Source: Dryocosmus kuriphilus
Lineage: Eukaryota; Arthropoda; Insecta; Hymenoptera; Cynipidae
Length of the DNA stretch: 64,000 bases
Reading direction: 5' to 3'
NCBI GenBank assembly: GCA_038277395.1
Contig: CM076193.1
Location: 123,782,133 to 123,846,132, forward strand
Shown: one piece after another, positions 57,551 through 64,000 of the stretch
Position numbering within the stretch: position 1 is the stretch's first letter
Layout: the number at the start of each line of letters is the position of its first letter
Program-made: the position numbers and the translations under genes
The notes under the pieces: model-generated
Seen by the model: the letters and a program-made list of their open reading frames with translations, nothing else
The model's database searches: none
Told to the model about the DNA's origin: nothing

Positions 57551-59586
57551 TTCCCACGATAGCTTTCGAAGGACTAATCGGATTGGAGTGCGCTTTGGTA
57601 CACTTCTTTAAGGGTAAAAAGAAAGGACGAGTTCGTTAACCAGCGGTTTTTGACCAACGGTTATGGTTTTATTCATCAAAAACGGCTTTCACAAAGTCAA
57701 AAAATCCATTTTCCGGCTAAACTATGAGAGATACAAAAAAAATGTAAGGAAGTAAAATTGTTCATCTTAAAAAAATCTACAAATTTTGTCTTAACTGTTT
57801 TTTGATAAAATGAACGGTTTTTGATTTAATCAAGAAAACGCTATTAAAATTAAAAAACTCTGGTTTCCCGCCAAAATATTCAAGATGAAAAAAAATGTCA
57901 AAGAACAAAGTTGTTCAGTTTAAAAAGATTTACAAATTTTGTTTTAACCATTTTTGGATAAAATGCACGGTTTTTGTTTTAATCGATAAAACGTTATTAA
58001 AAATAAAAAATTTCAAATTTCCCGCCAAACTATGGAAGATACGGAAAAATAATAATAAACAAAGTTGTTCGCCTCAAAAAGATCTACAAATTTGCTCTCT
58101 ATCATTTTTGTGAGCAGACGCGTAGTTTTTGAGTTATTCGTGAAATATGTTATGAAATATAAAGAAAACCACTTTTCAGGAAAACTATGCAAGATATGAG
58201 AAAATATTAACAAGCAGAATTGTTCACCTTGGAAAGAGCTACAAAATTTATTTATAAGACTCATCGTTTTACTTTTAACAATCGAAATCCTCTATTGTGA
58301 AAATTTGGAAAATCACTAAAAAACTTTACCAATCTACAATGTGTTTTAAAAAAATGTAATTATCGAGCGCGAAGCGCGAGTGTCATGATGAGAATGTATT
58401 CCTTAAGGGCGATAGAGCCTTAAGTAAAATAATTTCTTTTGTAATTTTTAATTTAAAGGTTTATACGATCCATAAACACCGAGCGCGAAGCGCGAGTGCC
58501 AACAGACGCGCGCCCTAGTCGCGCTCATACTGCGCGCGAGGCGCGCGATGAGAATGTGCCCGCGAAGCGGGCAGATTGTTTTCCAATGCAATCCTCTTTT
58601 TCTCGAAAAATAATGGTTTTAGGCGAAAAATGTATTCTACAAAAAAAATGTATTTTTATACTAGCTAAAACTTTTGTTTAAAACATTTTTCTAAATTCTG
58701 CGTATTGGTTTTTAGATAAACGCAAAAAACGCAATTTTTATTCTGTTTTTATGGTTTTCCCCATGAAAATCGCTTTCTCGACAATTTTCATTATCATATT
58801 CGTAATAAGCGCGTAAAATTACATAAATTTAAGAAGTTTTAACAAAATTGGAAAAAAAAAACGTGACCGAAAGCATTTCCGTAACTTTCTTAATCTTTTT
58901 CTTGTTTTTCCAATGCAATCCTCTTTTTCTCGAAAAATAATGGTTTTAGGCAAAAAGTGTATTCTACAAAAAAGGTGTATTTTTATACTAGCTAAAACTT
59001 TTATTTAAAACATTTTTTGAAATTCTCCGTATTTACTGAGATAAACGTAAAAAACATGATTTTTTTGGCGTTTTTTATGGTTTTCACCATGAAAATCGCC
59101 TAGTAGCCAATTTTTACTATGATTTTCGTAATCAGCGCATCAAAATGCGTAAGTATACGTGGTTTCAATGAAATCGGAGGGTTCACCTATTCGGAACTAC
59201 ACCCGTTTTTTGTACTGAATCTTATTTTTGAATGCTAAAAAATAAGTTTCAATTTTTGTGGTTTGTCATTATTATTTTCTAGATCGTCTAGTTTTTAATG
59301 TTTCAAAAATTAGATTTAAATTTAAAACCATTCAGTCGTAAAATCTTGAATTTAAAAATTTTAACGAGCCCAGAAAATGTTTTTAAGCATAAATTTTGAT
59401 TTCAAGTATCGACCACATGTTTTTATAATGTAAAAGATATATAATGCGTAATTTGTATGCAGTATACAATTTAACTTTTATATATTTTATGTACAAAATT
59501 TAATTGAAATTAAGTAAGTGCCTATACAGTTGATTCTTAAGTATTAAACCAAATTTAGTGTAATGTTTTATAACTATTTTGTTGCA

Positions 59587-59870
59587 GATCATAAAACGAA
59601 AGAGGTTCCGGAAAACTGCCGTTTTGTTTCCCTACATGCAACTCTCACATGCAACGTTGCTCCATCTGAAGCTTGAAAGTGATTTAAACGCACCTATAGA
59701 TCCACCCAAGGTACAAATCAACTTCTTCGATTGGAGAACCGGTGGGCAGATGTCCTAGAGTCGAAGAGATGGAATAATCTCGACGAGACTACTGAACGGG
59801 ATCATGAGACGATCCGAGATCGAAGAATCGCTTGCATTTCTTTTTTCATACCCAGAACAGGTACCAAATT
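59587..59870 (+). other. Exon-like island, product unknown
   Basis: Follows TTTTGTTGCAG, a good acceptor. Two frames look plausible: one reads RKRFRKTAVLFPYMQLSHAT, LKLESDLNAPIDPPKVQINF; another opens later (59731-59976, RWADVLESKRWNNLDETTER). Neither matches a family I know. A donor-like AAG|GTACAA is at about 59710. It is GC-richer than the flanks. It could be a coding exon, an untranslated exon or chance. Confidence 0.3.
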
Positions 59871-60095
59871 ACAATTTAGGGCCTACGATAAAAAATTTCC
59901 ATTCAATTATATTAATATTTACTTTAGAATTCTACACTTTATCATACAATTTATCACTTATAATTTTCAATTCTAATTTCAAACTTCTGATACTTCATGT
60001 TCCATTTTCAAGTGTAATTGGTTTAGATTGTTAGATTATCAAAAATAAATTCCAAGGAAAAGTAATTTTAAAACAATAAGCCGGCCTTTCATTAG

Positions 60096-61578
60096 CCCTA
60101 GTAAAAATGCCGAATAACTAAATAATAGAAACCGTTTAAATGGCACATAGGATCCACTTACATTTCTATATGCCTCTAAATGGTTTTTATGAGAAGTTTT
60201 ATTTCAACTTGGTTTCTAACCGGTTGTAATCGGTATTTAATCCACTATTGGGACAGAAATTGTAACTGAAAAAAGATTTCTATTTGGCTCTATTAGGCAC
60301 TTATATACTTTCAAAAACAAATATTCTTCTTGCAGGATTACTCTAATAGGTTTTAATCGGAACCAGTGAGGTATTCATTTACTCGAAATGTCACAAGTAC
60401 AAAATTGCTTCTCTAATAGGCTCTATTAGGAATTAAAATAGATAATTGGAATTAATTTAATTTTTTGAATATTCAAAGTTCTGCATCCAAAGTGGATTTA
60501 TTAGGTATCTATTAGGATGTATTTTATCGGAAGATGCATAAGTACAAAAACGCTTCTCTAATAGGCTCTATTAGGAATGGAAGTAGATATTTGGAATTTA
60601 TTTTATTTTATTAAAATTCAAAGTTCTGCATTCAAAGTGGCTGTATTAGGTATCTATTAGGATGTATTTTATCGAAAGTTGCACAAGTACAAAATTGCTT
60701 CTCTAATAGGCTCTATTAGGAATGGAAGTAGATTAATGGAATTAATTTTATTTTATTAAAATTCAAAGTTCTGCACTCAAAGTGGCTCTATTAGCTATCT
60801 GGTTCTTTCCGGCTTTCCAGCGGACATTTAAATCTAAAATCGAATTATTCGCCTGACGGAATCTTATCTGGCCCTATCCGGAACTTTGTCGGATCTGGTC
60901 AGTAGTTCAGAATAATTCCGCCAGGAGCGCAGGGATTCTTGTCTCACAATAGTAGTCGATCGTCGGGGCTATAAGTTAGCCACAATTTTTCACTATTATT
61001 TAGAATGAAAAGATGTATCTAATACATCTGTTTGATCGTCATCGATTCTTTTTTTGGTGCTTTCACAGTACGAGTATCTGGTAGATAAGGCAATGCGGGT
61101 ACTGAAAATATTCCGTGCAGAGCATTCCTAATTAGATCCATTTTGAAAGTAACTTTGCACCAAACAGATTTTAATTAGAAACCGCATAGATCCTATTAGA
61201 AAGTTCTTATTTTCCGCTTAGAAGCCGCATAGAAATCGCATAGAAACCGGGAACATAACCCGCTTTCCGAAATAATAGAACCTAATAGAAAGTAAACGCT
61301 ATTAGGTTTCTATTAGGATTCTATTAGGTTCTATTAGACATCCGATTACAAAACCTTTTGGATCCTAATAACTTCCACTTTGAAAGTATCTTTACTCTAA
61401 AAAAATCCTATTAGAAACCGAATAGATCCTATTAGGAAGATTTTATTTACCGCTTAGAAGCCGCATAGAAATCGCATAGAAACCGGGAACAAAACCCGCT
61501 TTCAGAAATAATATAAACTAATAGAAAGTACACGCTATTAGGTTTCTATTAGGATTCTATCTGCCATTTTTACTAGGG
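60096..61578. mobile_element. CCCT-family element, copy 2
   Basis: Ends are CCCTAGTAAAAATG and CATTTTTACTAGGG, with AG on both sides. The arms are filled with variants of CTATTAGG and TTTCTATTAGGATTC. One unit of about 150 bp (GCTTCTCTAATAGGCTCTAT, GTTCTGCA, CAAAGTGG, GGATGTATTTTATCG) occurs about three times at 60400-60800, and another (CCGCTTAGAAGCCGCATAGA) twice at 61216-61560. The core lies at about 60912-61071. The sequence just left of the core (60797-60905) matches copy 3, including CAGCGGACATTTAAATC, so the element is a mosaic. Confidence 0.77.
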
Positions 61579-61580
61579 AG

Positions 61581-62680
61581 GAATATAAAAATTCGTGAAT
61601 CAAAATTATTGAAGTATATGATTTTGGTAGCTTTTCCCTTAAAGTCGAAATAAAATTTCAAAATCTAAAGAACTAATTTTTTATATATTTACCTTTTGGA
61701 ACAATTTTAAATGTTAAACTTTTTCTATTTCTTCACCTATTTGGTTCAAAGTTTCTATTAATCGTAATATTTTCCTCTTATCAAAATTAAATCGTTATTT
61801 AAGAAATATTCTCCTCCTTTCCAAATCTAAAATTCCACATATCCAGTATTAAATTATAAAATGAAATTTCAATTTAAACTCACCAAATTTCGAAATAAAA
61901 GGCCTCAAGAACTTTTTCCAAAAAACACGTGCACATTCGCAAAGATTTCACATTAAAAAGATAGCGGAGAGCACGTGTCGAAACGAATTGTCTCCACCTT
62001 GCATAAAATCATCAATACTATTTTCACGTGTCATTTTAATAACTCAAATAATTACTTCCTACTTAGTTAATTTTTTATTACTGAATCGAATTGATTATCA
62101 TACATCATGACATTTCTCGTATTTATTTTAATTGGATTATTAATTACCAAATGCCCAGTATGTATTTTTAAAATAATTTTTAATTTTTCAAACACTGCAT
62201 ATGAAACTGAAACACAAAACAGCCTTATAAATTTGTATTATTTTATTGGTGCACCGGTATCAAATTTGCTCAAGGTCCAAAACGCGAGTACCGTGTTCGC
62301 CAGACTGAAGGTGTCCTAACTGCTGACGGTATCTTCTTGATTCTTGACCATGCCTCTGATGCCTCCTCCCCTTCTTGAATTGGTTCCCCTCTCCGCACAA
62401 GGTCATGCACGGAGAACCACTGACCAAGATTCAAGTACACACTCGAGGACGTGTATCGGAGTTTGCTTTGCAATTTGCATTCGCAGTCTCTTCCGGAAAA
62501 TGATGCACGACTTGCTGCAGATCTTTAATAGAGAATTTATTTTTCCATTATATGTGTAGATTCATTTTTCAGAATGGACCTTTCCTTTTTTGGACCGAAA
62601 GTTTATTTTTTAACTGGAAATTTTTTTAATTTGCAGCAAAACAATCCTTCCAAACACTTCAAATGCCACTGTAACTTGAT
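61581..62680. other. Mostly AT-rich, with a GC-richer island at 62245-62540
   Basis: The island has several open frames in both directions (for example LNWFPSPHKVMHGEPLTKIQ, VHTRGRVSEFALQFAFAVSS on plus), none recognised. It could be a decayed or untranslated exon. I see nothing in the rest. Confidence 0.3.
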
Positions 62681-62682
62681 AT

Positions 62683-63750
62683 CCCTGCTTAAAATAACGG
62701 ATCGGATCCAATAGAACCAGATAACAAACCGGATAATAGACCGGATAGCCCACTTTGGATTCTTGTCTGGCCTTATCCGGGTCTTATTCGGTTCGTAATA
62801 TCTTTCGCGGAAAAATAGCGGTCTTATCTGGGTTCTATTCGGGATGACATATCGAAATTATTATATTTGACTAAGTTAAAAGTGGTATTTAATCCGGTCC
62901 TATCCGGAACTTTGTCGGAACCAAAGTTGAGTGACAAGACCAAAAATGATTTTCTATCTGGTTCTATCCGGCTTTCCAGCGGACATTTAAATCATAAAAT
63001 CGAATTATTCGCCCGACGGAATCTTATCTGGCTCTATCCGGAACTTTGCCGGATCTAAAGCTGGGTTTAAAGGCCGAAAATGGTTTTCTATCTGGTCAGT
63101 AGTTCAGAATAATTCCGCCAGGAGCGCAGGGATTCTTGTCTCAGAATAGTAGTCGATCGTCGGGGCTATAACTTAGCCACAATTTTTCACTATTAGTTAG
63201 AATGAATAGATGTATCTAGTACATCTGTTTGATCGTCATCGATCCTTTTTTTGGTGCTTTCACAGTACGAGATCTGGTAGGATAAGGCAATGCGGGTACT
63301 GAAAATATTCCGTATAGAGCCAGATAAGAAACCAGATAGAAAAATTTAAAATCCCGACAAACTGCCGGACAGAACCGGATAAGAAAACGGACACAAATAC
63401 CGTATAAGTTTCCGGATAGAACCAGATAAAAAACCGGAACGGGCTGTGCCGGTGTCGAAAATATTCCATGCAGAGCTAGGTAAGAAACCAGATAGAAAAA
63501 TTTTAAATACCGATCAATTGCCAGATAGAACCGGATAAGAAATCGTATAGGAAAAAAAGAGGGTCGAGAATATTCCGTATAGAGCCAGATAAGAAACCAG
63601 ATAGAAAAAATGTAATGCGCCGACAAATTTTCAAATAGAACCGGATAAGAAAACGGACACAAATACCGTATAAGTTTCTGGATAGAACACGATAACATTC
63701 CGAATCCTATCCGGTTCTATCGGATTTCCTATCTGGAATTTTAAGCAGGG
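62683..63750. mobile_element. CCCT-family element, copy 3
   Basis: Ends are CCCTGCTTAAAATAACGG and GGAATTTTAAGCAGGG, with AT on both sides. The arms are built of variants of GGTTCTATCCGG and GAACCGGATAAGAAA. A unit of about 130 bp (GAAAATATTCCGTATAGAGC, CAGATAAGAAACCAGATAG) occurs three times at 63300-63700. The core at about 63109-63270 closely matches copy 2 (ATTCCGCCAGGAGCGCAGGG, AGTCGATCGTCGGGGCTATA, GTTTGATCGTCATCGAT, GGTGCTTTCACAGTAC). No protein is encoded; a long minus frame across the tandem unit reflects repeat periodicity. Confidence 0.77.
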
Positions 63751-63831
63751 ATCCCTGGCGAAAGTTTCGGATAGGATTAATTCCGAACTGATCCAACACG
63801 GAAAGAAAGGTATGATTGAGCCAACTGTATA

Positions 63832-63900
63832 TATGGATGCCTCAACCATAGTCTATTGAAGAATACGTCCCAGCCATATCTATGGTTGTGGCATCCATAG
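63832..63900. repeat. Short hairpin near the right edge
   Basis: ATGGATGCCTCAACCATAG (from 63834) and CTATGGTTGTGGCATCCATA (to 63900) are near-perfect reverse complements around a loop of about 30 bp. Confidence 0.6.
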
Positions 63901-64000
63901 TCATTTGATGACTGGGATATTGCTGTGTCAAGAGCTATGGATTAGAGATGCGCGATCTCGATTCGATTCTGACAAGATCGATCCAAAAGCTCCAATTAAT

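Larger units (their letters stand above)
55159..59196. mobile_element. 4-kb foldback (near-palindromic) element
   Basis: Starts GTTCCGAATAGGTGAGCCCTCC and ends GGGTTCACCTATTCGGAAC. Both halves carry mirrored blocks in order: CGTATACTTACG, GGCGATTTTCATGG, TTTTTCGAGAAAAAGAGGAT, a GC-rich block built on CTCGCGCTTCGCGCTCG, AAAATGAACGG-like blocks, and a central GAC/GTC triplet repeat. The centre is near 57430-57450. One arm (58570-59050) holds an extra internal repeat of the block with TACTAGCTAAAACTTTT. No transposase was found, so it would depend on another element. Confidence 0.8.

Noticed and set aside
57188..57639. Short frames at the centre of the large palindrome
   Set aside because: The frames arise from GAC/GTC triplet repeats and have no domain or conserved start.
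63216..63698. 160-codon minus-strand frame in CCCT copy 3
   Set aside because: The protein is periodic (IWFLIWLYTEY repeated) because the DNA is a tandem repeat; it is not a gene.

Overview
The window is AT-rich, intron-bearing animal nuclear DNA. It most likely comes from an insect: one gene belongs to the insect DM4/DM12 secreted-protein family, and the repeats are typical of arthropods (Penelope, RTE-type LINE, Tc1/mariner, hAT, a TTAA-duplicating DNA transposon, a tRNA-derived SINE). A hymenopteran is plausible but not established. I see no prokaryotic genes, CRISPR arrays, rRNA or intact tRNA genes.

Gene-rich part (about 1-19 kb): an incomplete FICD/Fic AMP-transferase gene on the minus strand, whose catalytic exon must lie left of the window; BCKDHA, the E1-alpha subunit of the mitochondrial branched-chain 2-oxoacid dehydrogenase, on the plus strand in eight exons; mRpL17, a mitochondrial ribosomal protein, on the minus strand in three exons and convergent with BCKDHA; a 49-bp first coding exon of an unidentified plus-strand gene divergent from mRpL17; and a four-exon secreted DM4/DM12-family gene on the minus strand. 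Exon models come from reading splice sites and protein homology by eye. BCKDHA, mRpL17, the DM4/DM12 gene and the large transposase each need one extra base to stay in frame, which looks more like assembly indels than four independent gene deaths. A 4.4-kb DNA transposon with about 720-bp inverted termini and TTAA duplications sits inside BCKDHA intron 3.

Repeat-rich part (about 19-64 kb): a full SINE with target duplication; a hAT remnant inside an array of a shorter repeat; a dead mariner with about 450-bp inverted termini; a cloverleaf-like nested foldback (33.5-35.8 kb); a Penelope remnant between inverted arms; an RTE-type LINE broken by a Tc1 element, with a second, ORF1-only LINE in its tail; a short SINE; and a 4-kb near-palindrome (55.2-59.2 kb). 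Most of the rest is AT-rich DNA in which I see nothing.

The strongest candidate for something undescribed is a family of three elements (28176-29457, 60096-61578, 62683-63750). They share CCCT...AGGG inverted ends, 2-bp target duplications (TT, AG, AT) and a conserved non-coding core of about 160 bp. Their arms are built of copy-specific degenerate short repeats. Other leads are two diverged exon-like modules at 21.2 and 30.0 kb, and a SINE that shares its 3' tail with the ORF1-only LINE in the same window.
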